This document shows, piece after piece, positions 31,948 through 41,054 of a stretch of 64,000 bases of DNA. The stretch comes from Proteus faecis. Its GTDB lineage: Bacteria; Pseudomonadota; Gammaproteobacteria; Enterobacterales; Enterobacteriaceae. The position numbers and the translations under genes are program-made. Positions within the stretch are counted from its first letter, which is position 1; every line of letters begins with the position of its first letter. The notes below the pieces were generated by a model that made no database searches, was not told the DNA's origin, and saw only the letters and a list, made by a program, of their open reading frames with translations. The stretch spans positions 62,001 through 126,000 of the forward strand of contig NZ_PENZ01000032.1 in the NCBI RefSeq assembly GCF_003144395.1. Direction: 5' to 3'.

Positions 31948-32963
31948 AACAACCTGATGAAATCACCTTAGCCCAAGGAAATGGTGGGCAAGGTATGCAA
32001 CAACTTATCGAAGGACTGTTTTTAAAAGCGTTCGATAACCCATTATTAAATGAAAAAGAAGATCAAGCACGGATCGCGTTAAATGAGTTAACTACTCTTG
32101 GCGATCGTCTTGCATTTAGTACAGACAGCTACGTTATTGATCCGATTATTTTCCCTGGTGGAAATATTGGTAAATTATCTGTTTGTGGTACGGCTAACGA
32201 TCTTTCTGTTGGTGGTGCGGTTCCTCGTTATCTTTCATGCGGTTTTATTCTTGAAGAAGGGCTTCCATTTGAAACTCTAGAAACCCTTGTTATGGCGATG
32301 GCGAAAGCAGCAACGCAAGCTGGAATACAAATTGTTACCGGAGATACAAAAGTGGTTCCTCGTGGTGCTGCGGATAAGATCTTTATCAATACTGCGGGTA
32401 TTGGGGTTATACCAACCACCATTAATTGGGCTGCAAGTAATATCAAAGCTGGCGATAAGATCTTAGTGAGCGGTACTATTGGTGATCACGGAGCAACAAT
32501 CCTGAATCTTCGTGAAAACTTAGGACTGGAAGCCGATCTACAAAGTGACTGTGCTATTCTTGAACCAATGATTGCGCCACTACGTCAAATTAAAGGTATT
32601 CGTGCATTACGTGATGCAACACGAGGCGGAGTGACTGCAATTTTACATGAATTTGCTCAAGCCAGTGGTTGTGGCATGAATGTGCATGAAAATAAATTAC
32701 CAATGAAACAATCTGTTCGTGGTGTTTGTGAACTATTAGGGCTTGAAGCGCTAAATTTTGCTAACGAAGGAAAAATTGTTTTAGTGGTGTCTCCAGATGC
32801 TGAAGCCCAAGTACTTGAAGCATTACATCAACATACTTTAGGTAAAGACGCTTGTACTATCGGTGAAGTTACCGAGGATAATTATATTCGATTAACGGGG
32901 ATTTTCGGGACTAGCCGTATTCTTGACTTACCTTATAACGAACCATTACCTCGTATTTGCTAA
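31944..32963 (+). CDS. hypE: Hydrogenase maturation protein HypE
   Basis: Dehydratase that turns a C-terminal thiocarboxamide into thiocyanate, giving the cyanide ligands of the NiFe site. The 339 residues belong to the PurM-like ATPase fold. The N-terminus LAQGNGGQGMQQLI, the ATP-binding DRLAFSTDSYVIDPIIFPGGNIGKL region and DATRGGVTAILHEFA are typical. The protein ends in PRIC; this terminal cysteine is the residue carbamoylated by HypF. It starts at an ATGA overlap with hypD and is the last gene of the operon. hypF is not in this window. Confidence 0.95.
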   Translation: MKQPDEITLAQGNGGQGMQQLIEGLFLKAFDNPLLNEKEDQARIALNELTTLGDRLAFSTDSYVIDPIIFPGGNIGKLSVCGTANDLSVGGAVPRYLSCGFILEEGLPFETLETLVMAMAKAATQAGIQIVTGDTKVVPRGAADKIFINTAGIGVIPTTINWAASNIKAGDKILVSGTIGDHGATILNLRENLGLEADLQSDCAILEPMIAPLRQIKGIRALRDATRGGVTAILHEFAQASGCGMNVHENKLPMKQSVRGVCELLGLEALNFANEGKIVLVVSPDAEAQVLEALHQHTLGKDACTIGEVTEDNYIRLTGIFGTSRILDLPYNEPLPRIC

Positions 32964-32972
32964 TTACTTCTT

Positions 32973-33014
32973 TCCCACTTATAGATTGAATGATCAGACG
33001 ATTTATAAGTGGGA
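32973..33014 (+). terminator. Stem-loop after hypE
   Basis: TCCCACTTATA (32973-32983) pairs with TATAAGTGGGA (33004-33014) across a 20-base loop, just past the hypE stop. There is no T-run, so it is probably a 3'-protecting hairpin rather than an intrinsic terminator. Confidence 0.45.
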
Positions 33015-33109
33015 TAAGTCTCCTATCTGTTACAAAAAATTTGTTATAACGCAAATTTCTCTCATTTATCTGAATACTGACTCTTTGATAAAAAAATTAT
33101 CGGAGTAAC

Positions 33110-33163
33110 ATGTGCAACCAATCCTACTGCGTGGAGAGGGTCTCTCGTAGAGGTAAGCTCTAG
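33110..33163 (+). CDS. Candidate 17-residue leader peptide upstream of yedE
   Basis: An ATG at 33110 preceded by CGGAG encodes MCNQSYCVERVSRRGKL and stops 8 bases before yedE. Its second half overlaps three mutually exclusive small hairpins: GAGAG/CTCTC (33134-33146), CTCT/AGAG (33142-33152) and TAGAG/CTCTA (33148-33162). The last one touches the AGGA ribosome-binding site of yedE at 33162-33165. This layout suggests translational attenuation sensing ribosome position, perhaps at the two cysteine or the arginine codons. Function is inferred from layout only; the ORF may be chance. Confidence 0.35.
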   Translation: MCNQSYCVERVSRRGKL

Positions 33164-33171
33164 GAAAAAAC

Positions 33172-34398
33172 ATGTCTTGGTCAGAATTTAAATCTCAGTA
33201 CCTGATCCGTTTTTGGAAGCCTCTTCCAGCAGTGATCGCGGCGGGTATCTTATCCACTTACTATTTTGGTTTAACCGGCACTTTTTGGGCTGTCACTGGT
33301 GAGTTTACTCGCTGGGGTGGTCACGTTATGCAATGGTTTGGCGCTCATCCTGAAGAATGGGGTTACTTTAAAATCATCGGGCTTGAAGGTACGCCATTAA
33401 CGCGTATTGATGGCGTTATGATTATCGGGATGTTTGGGGGTTGTATTATGGCTGCTCTTTGGGCTAACAACGTCAAACTTCGTCATCCTCAACATAAAAT
33501 TCGTATTCTTCAAGCAGTTCTAGGTGGGATCATCGCCGGTTTTGGTGCTCGTCTAGCAATGGGCTGTAATCTTGCCGCCTTCTTTACGGGGATCCCTCAG
33601 TTCTCTTTACATGCTTGGTTTTTTGCGGTTGCAACGGCAGTCGGTTCTTACTTTGGCGCCAAGTTATCATTGATGCCTCTGTTCCGTATCCCAGTAAAAC
33701 TACAAAAAGTAAGCCAAGCTTCACCAATTACTCAAGATAAACAACGTGCGAAACGTCGCTTTAGATTGGGAATGGTTATCTTTTTTGCCATGATTGCGTG
33801 GTCTTTAATTATTCTCTTTGATTCACCAAAATTGGGTTTCGCTATGCTAGGCGGTATTGGTTTTGGTATTTTAATTGAACGTGCGCAAATCTGTTTTACT
33901 TCTGCTTTCCGTGACTTATGGATAACTGGCAGAACCCATATGGCAAAAGCGATTATTATCGGTATGGCAGTTAGTGCCATTGGGATCTTCAGTTATGTGC
34001 AATTAGGTGCCGCACCGAAAATTATGTGGGCGGGCCCGAATGCCGTCATTGGTGGCTTGCTTTTCGGTTTCGGCATTGTTCTTGCTGGTGGGTGTGAAAC
34101 GGGATGGATGTATCGTGCTGTTGAAGGTCAAATTCACTTTTGGTGGGTTGGATTAGGTAACGTAATCGGTTCAACATTACTGGCTTATTATTGGGATGAT
34201 TTTGCCTCTGTGATCGCAACGGATTATGACAAGATTAATTTACTTGATACCTTTGGTCCTGTGGGAGGATTGGGGGTGACGTATCTGATGCTCGGTCTGT
34301 CATTTGCACTATTACTTTTGTGGGAAAAACACTTTTTCCGTAAAAAAGCCCAACAAGAAAAAGCAAATTCAACACAGTTCAATAAGGAAATCGCATGA
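33172..34398 (+). CDS. yedE: YeeE/YedE-family membrane transporter YedE (selenium-associated)
   Basis: Inner-membrane protein of 408 residues, closely matching E. coli YedE. The YeeE/YedE family includes thiosulfate and other sulfur-compound channels; YedE together with YedF is linked to selenium metabolism by genome context, and its substrate is not established. Two repeats each carry the family signature with a cysteine: GFGARLAMGCNLAAFFTGIPQFSLHAWFF and FGIVLAGGCETGWMYRAVEGQ. ERAQICFTSAFRD lies between them. About ten hydrophobic helices. It overlaps yedF by 4 bases; a possible leader peptide precedes it. Confidence 0.9.
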   Translation: MSWSEFKSQYLIRFWKPLPAVIAAGILSTYYFGLTGTFWAVTGEFTRWGGHVMQWFGAHPEEWGYFKIIGLEGTPLTRIDGVMIIGMFGGCIMAALWANNVKLRHPQHKIRILQAVLGGIIAGFGARLAMGCNLAAFFTGIPQFSLHAWFFAVATAVGSYFGAKLSLMPLFRIPVKLQKVSQASPITQDKQRAKRRFRLGMVIFFAMIAWSLIILFDSPKLGFAMLGGIGFGILIERAQICFTSAFRDLWITGRTHMAKAIIIGMAVSAIGIFSYVQLGAAPKIMWAGPNAVIGGLLFGFGIVLAGGCETGWMYRAVEGQIHFWWVGLGNVIGSTLLAYYWDDFASVIATDYDKINLLDTFGPVGGLGVTYLMLGLSFALLLLWEKHFFRKKAQQEKANSTQFNKEIA

Positions 34399-34637
34399 GC
34401 CAGAAAGACACTATTATTCCTGATTATCGTCTAGATATGGTTGGTGAACCTTGTCCTTACCCTGCGGTGGCAACGCTTGAAGCTATGCCATCACTGAAAA
34501 AAGGCGAAATATTAGAAGTAGTGAGTGATTGTCCTCAATCAATCAATAATATTCCACTTGATGCGAAAAACTACGGTTATACCGTGTTAGATATTCAACA
34601 AGATGGTCCAACTATTCGTTATTTAATTCAAAAATAA
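34395..34637 (+). CDS. yedF: TusA-like sulfurtransferase YedF
   Basis: An 80-residue SirA/TusA-fold protein. The catalytic cysteine sits in the family motif GEPCPYPAVATLEAM. Members carry persulfide or perselenide sulfur/selenium between proteins; coupling with YedE suggests acceptance of the imported species, which is inference. Translationally coupled with yedE (ATGA overlap) and followed by a terminator. Confidence 0.92.
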   Translation: MSQKDTIIPDYRLDMVGEPCPYPAVATLEAMPSLKKGEILEVVSDCPQSINNIPLDAKNYGYTVLDIQQDGPTIRYLIQK

Positions 34638-34656
34638 ATTATATTTTTATTAGATA

Positions 34657-34697
34657 AAAAAACAGCCTATACATCGTGTGAATGATAGGCTGTTTTC
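34657..34697. terminator. Bidirectional terminator between yedF and rdgC
   Basis: AAACAGCCTAT (34660-34670) pairs with ATAGGCTGTTT (34685-34695); A- and T-runs flank the stem, so it can stop both convergent transcripts. Confidence 0.8.
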
Positions 34698-34711
34698 TTG
34701 AGAAGAGGTTA

Positions 34712-35620
34712 TTATTCGGCTTCGCCACCTAGCACGTCAATTACTCGTTCAATCAGTGCACTTAATTCACCTGTCATTAAAACAAAATCAGCATCAAAAC
34801 GTTGGGCAAAATCGGCTTTATCAATATCATCATTTTGCTCACGTAAAGTTTCACTGAATTTAATACGTTTGATAGAACCGTCATCACAAAGCATAAACTG
34901 AAGGCGATCCTCCCAGTCGACAGAAAGCTTGGTGACAAATTTACCAGCTTCAATATGTGTCGCAATTTCGTCAGAAACTAATTCCTGTTTCTTACAACGA
35001 ATAACGCCACCTTCATCTAGCACCGCTTTTAGTTCTGCTTCATCCATTAAGGTAAAACCTGATGGGAGTTCTCCAGAGCGTACCCACTCAGTCATTTTTA
35101 ATTCAACAGATTCATTAAAGTTCAGTGGCACTACGGGTAATGAACCTAGTGTTTTACGTAACAAAGCTAAATTGTCTTCGGCTCGTTTTGCACTGCCTGA
35201 ATCAACAATAACGAGTTGTTTTTCTAAATCTAGCCAAATAAATGTTTGTGAGAATTTACTAAATGCACGAGGTAGTAGGGTATGTATCACTTCATCTTTT
35301 AAGGTGGCTTTCTCTGTTTTTTTCAGTTTACGGCCTTGTTCACCTTCAAGTTTTTCAACTTTGTCTTGCAGGGCTTGTTTTATGACTGTCGCAGGTAAGA
35401 TTTTGTCTTCTTTTCGTGCACACATCATGACTTGTTTGCCTGCAACATGGATAAGCGCTTCACCACGATCGCCCATTGGTGAAATCCAACCTGTTCGAGT
35501 CATATCTTGGCTACTGCAAGGTGTGAATGCCAATGAAGCAAGCTGTTGTTCTAACTCATCCATTGACAGTGCTATCTCTTTATTTAAGCGATAGACCAAA
35601 ATATTTTTAAACCACAGCAT
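34712..35620 (-). CDS. rdgC: Recombination-associated protein RdgC
   Basis: Nucleoid-associated ring-shaped DNA-binding protein that limits RecA loading. The 302 residues match E. coli RdgC (303) from [16 protein letters not shown] through [43 protein letters not shown] and the [17 protein letters not shown]-terminus. It is transcribed away from the porin operon. A perfect CRP-type site lies 234 bases upstream, between the two divergent units. Confidence 0.96.
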   Translation of the reverse strand: MLWFKNILVYRLNKEIALSMDELEQQLASLAFTPCSSQDMTRTGWISPMGDRGEALIHVAGKQVMMCARKEDKILPATVIKQALQDKVEKLEGEQGRKLKKTEKATLKDEVIHTLLPRAFSKFSQTFIWLDLEKQLVIVDSGSAKRAEDNLALLRKTLGSLPVVPLNFNESVELKMTEWVRSGELPSGFTLMDEAELKAVLDEGGVIRCKKQELVSDEIATHIEAGKFVTKLSVDWEDRLQFMLCDDGSIKRIKFSETLREQNDDIDKADFAQRFDADFVLMTGELSALIERVIDVLGGEAE

Positions 35621-35853
35621 TTGACATTCCCCTTAATCATTATTTACCGCATTATGATACTGAATGTTGAGGGTATCTAAAAGGTAATATCCCTTAAAAG
35701 AAAATATCCATAATGTTATTTAATAAAAAAAGAAAAAAGCTGAAACGAATAATCAGTAAAATTACTCTATGATAATGAGTTTTATTCTTATTTAAATTGA
35801 ACTAACTAAGAATATTAATGATGAAATAACGTAATTTTTAGCATAAATTTTCA

Positions 35854-35869
35854 TGTGATGTTAATCACA
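35854..35869 (+). promoter_or_regulatory. CRP-binding site (perfect half-sites)
   Basis: TGTGATGTTAATCACA has both half-sites of TGTGA-N6-TCACA intact. It lies 234 bases upstream of rdgC and about 1.08 kb upstream of the porin gene, so the target is unclear. Confidence 0.65.
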
Positions 35870-36026
35870 TAATTTTATCTTTACACTGTTTTTTATTTAC
35901 AATATGAAATCACTTTCAGATTTATCTCTGCATTAATTTACAAAACAAAAATCTTCTTGACGGACTGATGTGATAATTGTCACAAAAATGAGAAAATATA
36001 AAGAGTGATTTTTCATAAATAACATA

Positions 36027-36042
36027 GTGACTTAGATCACGA
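36027..36042 (+). promoter_or_regulatory. CRP-like site, weak
   Basis: AGTGACTTAGATCACG matches 8 of 10 consensus positions of TGTGA-N6-TCACA. Confidence 0.3.
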
Positions 36043-36537
36043 ATCTGAACATTTATTTTTTAAATATTGTCAAAATAGCACGATTGGTCTTTTTATGTTA
36101 ACTTGAGTTATAGTTTAACATTTGTAATGTTTTTCAGTGTTTCTTTGCCACTTTTACGTATTGATTAGATATTGTGATTGAATGGTATTCTTGTGCTCCT
36201 CTTTTTAATATTTATAGTTAATTATTCTTTTTTTGAGTGGGTGTTACTCGTTACCACAAGTTAAATTGTATTTAAATGTGATTTTGCTTTTATTTAAATA
36301 AGAAATAAATATAAAGATAAAAAATTATTAATTAAGAAGAACAATATTTAAATCTTTAGTGTTATTTATTTAGTGGTTAAAATTAATACTTCCTTTTAAA
36401 TATATTAAATAAGGAGATAAATTTTTTATTAGCAAAAAAAAGTGTCTTATAAAGAAATGAAATATAAAAGAAAAATCAAAAAGTGCTATTTTTAAAAAGT
36501 TGATTAAGTTCAAAAAACACGTATCTTTACCTTTAAT

Positions 36538-36553
36538 TGTGATAGCTATCACT
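36538..36553 (+). promoter_or_regulatory. CRP-like site in the porin leader
   Basis: TGTGATAGCTATCACT matches 9 of 10 consensus positions and is palindromic in its core. It is about 400 bases upstream of the porin start. Confidence 0.5.
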
Positions 36554-36589
36554 TAGGTATGTAACTATGAAAATACACATTGGTGTAAT

Positions 36590-36605
36590 TGTGGGCCACA
36601 TCACG
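36590..36605 (+). promoter_or_regulatory. Second CRP-like site in the porin leader
   Basis: TGTGGGCCACATCACG matches 8 of 10 consensus positions, 52 bases downstream of the stronger site at 36538 (five helical turns). Confidence 0.35.
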
Positions 36606-36947
36606 AAAGCTGGGCTTTTTTTTGAGTAACATGCCATCGAAAACTCAACAACCTATTTCTTTTCCTGACAGAAATAAAAGCAATGCCCTTATTTAAATAT
36701 AATGAGGATATTATTTTTGTGTCTTATTGGTGATTACGTCTGTGTCAAGGAAATTAAAACCTTTAAGAAAATTTTGTAGAGTCATAATTAGTAGCTATAA
36801 AAATTATCAATTGTGAGAGCGATTTTCTTTTTCGAAATTCGTGGCAGAGATCTTTTGTCTGAATCTCAGGTCAACTATATACGGCGGTATTATTTTTGGC
36901 CTTAAAGAAAATCATAAAACTATAGAAAATAGATGGGTATTTTAATC

Positions 36948-38132
36948 ATGAAAAGCTTGAAGCCTCTAGCAGCACTGGTTGGGTTGTTGGTTCTTTCTGG
37001 ATCGGCAAACGCAGTAAACGTGTATAACGATAAAGGTACACGTTTTGATGTAAATGGTCAGTTTCGTTTAAAAACACAAGTGACCAGCCAAAATCATGAA
37101 ATGAAAATGAATGATGATGGTAGCCGTATTGGTTTCTTCGGTTCACACGAACTGACTAACGATATCAAAGTGTTTGGTAAATTAGAGTGGGGTTCAGATA
37201 CTCAAAAAACTAACAGTGATAACCCTAAATCAAACTTTGAAATGTACAACCGTGTGGGTTATGTCGGCTTCTCTCACCGTGATTATGGTCAAATCCAATT
37301 TGGTCGTACTTATATCCCAATCGACTGGGTTAAAAAATCAAGCTACGGCTACGGTAACACCGGTGTATTTTACTTTAGCGATGTATTAGGCCGTGCTGTA
37401 GGTTATAGCAATGGTTATGCAGATGGTAAAGGTGTTGGTAAAAACAACTTTATGACTCGTTTACCACAAACTATCTTTATTGAAACTAACCGTTATGAAG
37501 GCTTTAAATTAGCAGGTACTGTAACAGGTAAAACGGGTGATGATAATACACGCACTACAGGTGACATCACTCGCGCTTATTCATTAGTAGGTTTCTATAA
37601 ATCAACTTTCGGTTTAGAGTTTGATGCGGGTTACTCTGCGGCTAAAGGTGAAGCAACTCATAGCAGTAAGAGCACCGTTCAAGGGAAAACGCCTGAAAAT
37701 AGTATTTTAGCATTTGGTGCGGAATACTTCTTCCCAGGCCGTGAGTTCTCTATCGGTTTAGACTATGGTCAATCTCGTGGTAAAAATTCAGGTTTAACTT
37801 TAGCAAGTAATGCAGTTTCAAAAGATTATAAATGGAACTCTGTTAAAGGCGATTGGAAAGCTGACCTGTATGGTGTTGGTGTAAAATGGCATTGGGATCG
37901 TATCGAAAGTGGTATGTATGCGGGTTACTACCTGCGTGATGGCGATGCCAACACATTCAACTACAAAAAAGAAACCTATACTGTGGGTGTAGATAAACGT
38001 TTTGCTGTATCTAAATACAACAACTTACGTCTATTTGCTGAAATGGCATACGATGATGCACGTAGTGACAACGAAGCATATAAAGACACTAAACAATATA
38101 TCTTCGAAACCGGTATGCGTCTGTACTTCTAG
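36948..38132 (+). CDS. Outer-membrane porin (OmpC/PhoE-type family)
   Basis: Beta-barrel general porin, 394 residues. I prefer the ATG at 36948, which gives a normal signal peptide (MKSLKPLAALVGLLVLSGSANA) followed by VNVYNDKGTRFDVNGQFRLK; the ATG at 36933 adds five residues and cannot be excluded. The Gram-negative porin pattern is visible: RIGFFGSHELTNDIKVFGKLEWG, NRVGYVGFSHRDYGQIQFGR, alternating strands, and a C-terminal phenylalanine (FETGMRLYF) for BAM recognition. It leads a unit with a nucleotidase, an RNase and a second nucleotidase, which suggests (inference) uptake of nucleotides, nucleosides or phosphate. Exact channel selectivity unknown. Confidence 0.88.
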   Translation: MKSLKPLAALVGLLVLSGSANAVNVYNDKGTRFDVNGQFRLKTQVTSQNHEMKMNDDGSRIGFFGSHELTNDIKVFGKLEWGSDTQKTNSDNPKSNFEMYNRVGYVGFSHRDYGQIQFGRTYIPIDWVKKSSYGYGNTGVFYFSDVLGRAVGYSNGYADGKGVGKNNFMTRLPQTIFIETNRYEGFKLAGTVTGKTGDDNTRTTGDITRAYSLVGFYKSTFGLEFDAGYSAAKGEATHSSKSTVQGKTPENSILAFGAEYFFPGREFSIGLDYGQSRGKNSGLTLASNAVSKDYKWNSVKGDWKADLYGVGVKWHWDRIESGMYAGYYLRDGDANTFNYKKETYTVGVDKRFAVSKYNNLRLFAEMAYDDARSDNEAYKDTKQYIFETGMRLYF

Positions 38133-38218
38133 TCTTAGTAAAGGCATTACCGTTTGATAGAAGTAACCAAAGGAGAGCCATTTTGCTCTCCTGTTAACCA
38201 ATATATAAGGGGTGTGTA

Positions 38219-40174
38219 ATGGTTAAGAATGTGTTGAAGATTTCAACATTAGCAATGTTTGTCGCATTCAACGTGAATGCTGCGACAGTCGATCTTCGTA
38301 TTATGGAGACGTCTGATGTTCACAGTAACTTAATCGACTTTGATTACTTCAAAGACAAACCAACAGAACAGTTTGGTTATGTTCGTACTGCTAATTTAAT
38401 TAAAGCAGCAAAAGCTGAAGCAACCAATGCGATTTTAGTTGATAACGGCGACTTGATCCAAGGGAGCCCGCTGGCTGACTATCAAGCAGCTAAAGGCTTA
38501 GAAAAAGGCGAATCTCATCCAGCTCACCAGCTGATGAACACCATGGGCTACACTGTAGGTAACTTTGGTAACCATGAATTTAACTATGGTTTAGATTACC
38601 TGAAAAAAGCCATTGCCGGTGCTAAATTCCCTTACATCAACGCCAACGTGATGGATGCGAAAACAGGCAAAAACTATTTCACACCTTATATCATTGTTGA
38701 TACACCAGTAAAAGATCGTGATGGTAAAGAACACACTATCAAGATTGGTTATATCGGCTTCGTACCACCACAGATCTTAATCTGGGATAAAGCCAATCTG
38801 GATGGTAAGGTCGTTGTAAACGATATTACAGAAACAGCGAAAAAATTCGTTCCTCAAATGAAAAAAGAGGGTGCTGACCTGATTGTGGCTATTCCTCACT
38901 CTGGTTTTGCGTCAGAACCTTACAAAGCAATGGCTGAAAACTCCGTTTATTATTTAAGCGAAGTTGAAGGTATTAATGCCATCATGTTTGGTCACGCTCA
39001 CGGTGTATTCCCAAGCAAAGAATTTGAAGGTATTAAAGGCGTAGATACAGAGAAAGGTACTGTAAATGGTATTCCTGCTGTTATGCCTGGCCAATGGGGT
39101 GATCACTTAGGTGTCGTTGATATGGTTATCAATAACGACAGCGGTAAATGGGTGATGACTGAAGCAACGGGTGAAGCGCGTCCTATCTTTGATAAAGCAA
39201 ATAAAAAAGCATTAGTTGAACGTGATGCTGAATTAGCTCAAATCATCGAAAAAGCACACCAAGGTACCCGTGATTTTGTGGGTAAACACATTGGTAAAGC
39301 TTCTGCCAACATGTACAGCTTCTTAGCATTAGTACAAAGCGATCCAACTGTACAAATTGTTAATGATGCACAAGTTGATTACACCAAACACTTTATTCAA
39401 GGTGATCCGAACTTAGACGGTTTACCAGTATTAGGTGCAGCCGCGCCATTTAAAGCGGGTGGCCGTAAAAATGCACCAGCAGACTTTGTTGAAGTTGAAA
39501 AAGGTGATTTAACATTCCGTAACGCTGCAGATTTATACCTGTATCCAAACACATTAGTGGTTGTTAAAGCAACCGGTGCGGATGTTGTTGAGTGGTTAGA
39601 GTGTTCAGCAGGTATGTGGAACCAAGTTGATCCTAACTCAACTAAACCACAAGAACTGATCAACTGGGATGGTTTCCGTACTTATAACTTCGACACCATT
39701 AGTGGTGTGAACTATAAAGTTGACTTAACTCAACCCGCTAAATATGACGTGGATTGCCAAGTTGTTAATAAAGATGCGAATCGTATCAAAGAAGTAACTT
39801 TCGAAGGCAAACCAATCGATCCTAAAGCAACATTCCTGATCGCAACAAATAACTACCGTGGATACGGCGGTAAATTTGCAGGTACAGGTGAAGCTAATAT
39901 TGCATTTGCATCTCCAGATGAAAACCGTGCAATTTTAGCGTCTTATATTGCAAAACAAACGAAAGAAAACGGTGAAGTGGTAACTAAAGCCGCGAACAAC
40001 TGGTCATTCTTACCTATTAAGACTGATAAAGTATTAGATGTACGTTTTGAAACTTCTCCAAGTGAAAAAGCCGCTGCATTTATTAAAGATTTCGCTCAAT
40101 ATCCAATGACCTTTGTGGAAAATGATGAAATCGGTTTTGCAATTTACAAAATTGATTTAACTGAGAAGAAATAA
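38219..40174 (+). CDS. cpdB: 2',3'-cyclic-nucleotide 2'-phosphodiesterase/3'-nucleotidase
   Basis: Periplasmic bifunctional enzyme that opens 2',3'-cyclic nucleotides and removes the 3'-phosphate, releasing nucleosides. The 651 residues match E. coli CpdB (647). A Sec signal peptide (ending AFNVNA) precedes the metallophosphoesterase domain with [46 protein letters not shown] and [10 protein letters not shown]. The C-terminal 5'-nucleotidase domain follows, with [14 protein letters not shown] and [12 protein letters not shown]. It lies 86 bases after the porin and 84 before the RNase T2 gene, whose cyclic products are its substrates. Confidence 0.94.
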   Translation: MVKNVLKISTLAMFVAFNVNAATVDLRIMETSDVHSNLIDFDYFKDKPTEQFGYVRTANLIKAAKAEATNAILVDNGDLIQGSPLADYQAAKGLEKGESHPAHQLMNTMGYTVGNFGNHEFNYGLDYLKKAIAGAKFPYINANVMDAKTGKNYFTPYIIVDTPVKDRDGKEHTIKIGYIGFVPPQILIWDKANLDGKVVVNDITETAKKFVPQMKKEGADLIVAIPHSGFASEPYKAMAENSVYYLSEVEGINAIMFGHAHGVFPSKEFEGIKGVDTEKGTVNGIPAVMPGQWGDHLGVVDMVINNDSGKWVMTEATGEARPIFDKANKKALVERDAELAQIIEKAHQGTRDFVGKHIGKASANMYSFLALVQSDPTVQIVNDAQVDYTKHFIQGDPNLDGLPVLGAAAPFKAGGRKNAPADFVEVEKGDLTFRNAADLYLYPNTLVVVKATGADVVEWLECSAGMWNQVDPNSTKPQELINWDGFRTYNFDTISGVNYKVDLTQPAKYDVDCQVVNKDANRIKEVTFEGKPIDPKATFLIATNNYRGYGGKFAGTGEANIAFASPDENRAILASYIAKQTKENGEVVTKAANNWSFLPIKTDKVLDVRFETSPSEKAAAFIKDFAQYPMTFVENDEIGFAIYKIDLTEKK

Positions 40175-40258
40175 GCTATTAAGCCTGCCCATTCAGGGCA
40201 GGTTTTCCTTACCTTTTTGAACCAAGAGAGTAAATTTATTGCTCTTTAAGGGGATTTT

Positions 40259-41035
40259 ATGCGCTTTATGAAGCTATTACCTGCTGCTTTTGCTTTAGTG
40301 CTAGCAGGATGTGCAACGCAAGCACCTGAAATTACAGAACCATTAAAACCTCAAGCTAAATTAGTTGAAGGCGTATCTTGTATTGTACCTGATGCACCAA
40401 CAGCACCTTACGACTACATCGCTTCTAATGATCGCTATGGTCAAAATAGCACGGCATCAACAGATTACTTTAAGTTAGCAATTAACTACTCACCGGCTTT
40501 TTGTGATTATAAAAGTAATAACATTAAACGTTTAAATAACGATAATGAAAAAGATCGTGCAAAACGTGAGTACGATAAATTTGAAATCCAGTGTTTCTCT
40601 GATAACAAATTTGGCTGGATTGTTCATGGGCTGTGGGCTGAAACCTGTGATGGTAAATCATGGGAAGAGTGCCGTGATTGGAAAGACATACGCAAGCATC
40701 CTCGTTTATGTAAAGGTGATTTACCGCCTTTAGAATACTCTACTATCAAACCTTATCTGTGTGATTCTCCGGGTATCGATCTACTACAAGGCGAATGGGA
40801 AAAACACGGTGTGTGTGCGTTTGATACACCAGATGCATTTTTTGGTAAACAAAAAGAGTTGTATGAAGCGTTAGTATTACCAGAAGGCCGTCCTTCAAAC
40901 AGTGCATTGATTAAGTTCTTAAAAGAACACAATCCATCACTGAAGGATAAAGAAATTCAAATTAATCGAGATGAATTCTATATCTGTTATAGCAAAGATT
41001 TCGAAGTAATTGATTGTCCGAAACGTGAATTTTGA
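40259..41035 (+). CDS. RNase T2-family ribonuclease, predicted lipoprotein
   Basis: Endoribonuclease related to RNase I, cutting RNA through 2',3'-cyclic phosphate intermediates. The 258 residues begin with a lipoprotein signal (ALVLAGC at about 13-19; Ala at +2 predicts outer-membrane sorting), unlike the soluble periplasmic E. coli RNase I. Both catalytic blocks are intact: CAS I WIVHGLWAE and CAS II GEWEKHGVC, with two histidines and the glutamate/lysine. Several cysteines suggest disulfides. It sits between cpdB and a 5'-nucleotidase gene (19-base gap), implying stepwise degradation of external RNA. Confidence 0.9.
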   Translation: MRFMKLLPAAFALVLAGCATQAPEITEPLKPQAKLVEGVSCIVPDAPTAPYDYIASNDRYGQNSTASTDYFKLAINYSPAFCDYKSNNIKRLNNDNEKDRAKREYDKFEIQCFSDNKFGWIVHGLWAETCDGKSWEECRDWKDIRKHPRLCKGDLPPLEYSTIKPYLCDSPGIDLLQGEWEKHGVCAFDTPDAFFGKQKELYEALVLPEGRPSNSALIKFLKEHNPSLKDKEIQINRDEFYICYSKDFEVIDCPKREF

Positions 41036-41054
41036 TCTTAGGGATAAATTTTAA

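Larger units (their letters stand above)
35621..36947 (+). other. Long control region between rdgC and the porin operon
   Basis: 1.3 kb of AT-rich, gene-free DNA. I see CRP-like palindromes at 35854-35869 (perfect), 36027-36042, 36538-36553 and 36590-36605, and no believable ORF. The length suggests a long porin mRNA leader or several promoters. No Pho box was recognised here. Confidence 0.65.

Noticed and set aside
32923-33108. 61-codon plus-strand frame after hypE
   Set aside because: Starts inside hypE and covers the hypE hairpin; no supporting signal.
34929-35594. 221-codon plus-strand frame antisense to rdgC
   Set aside because: Serine-rich shadow of rdgC codons; rdgC itself is certain.
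36370-36552. 60-codon minus-strand frame in the porin leader
   Set aside because: Phe/Ile/Leu-rich composition reflects the AT-rich DNA; no ribosome-binding site or homology recognised.
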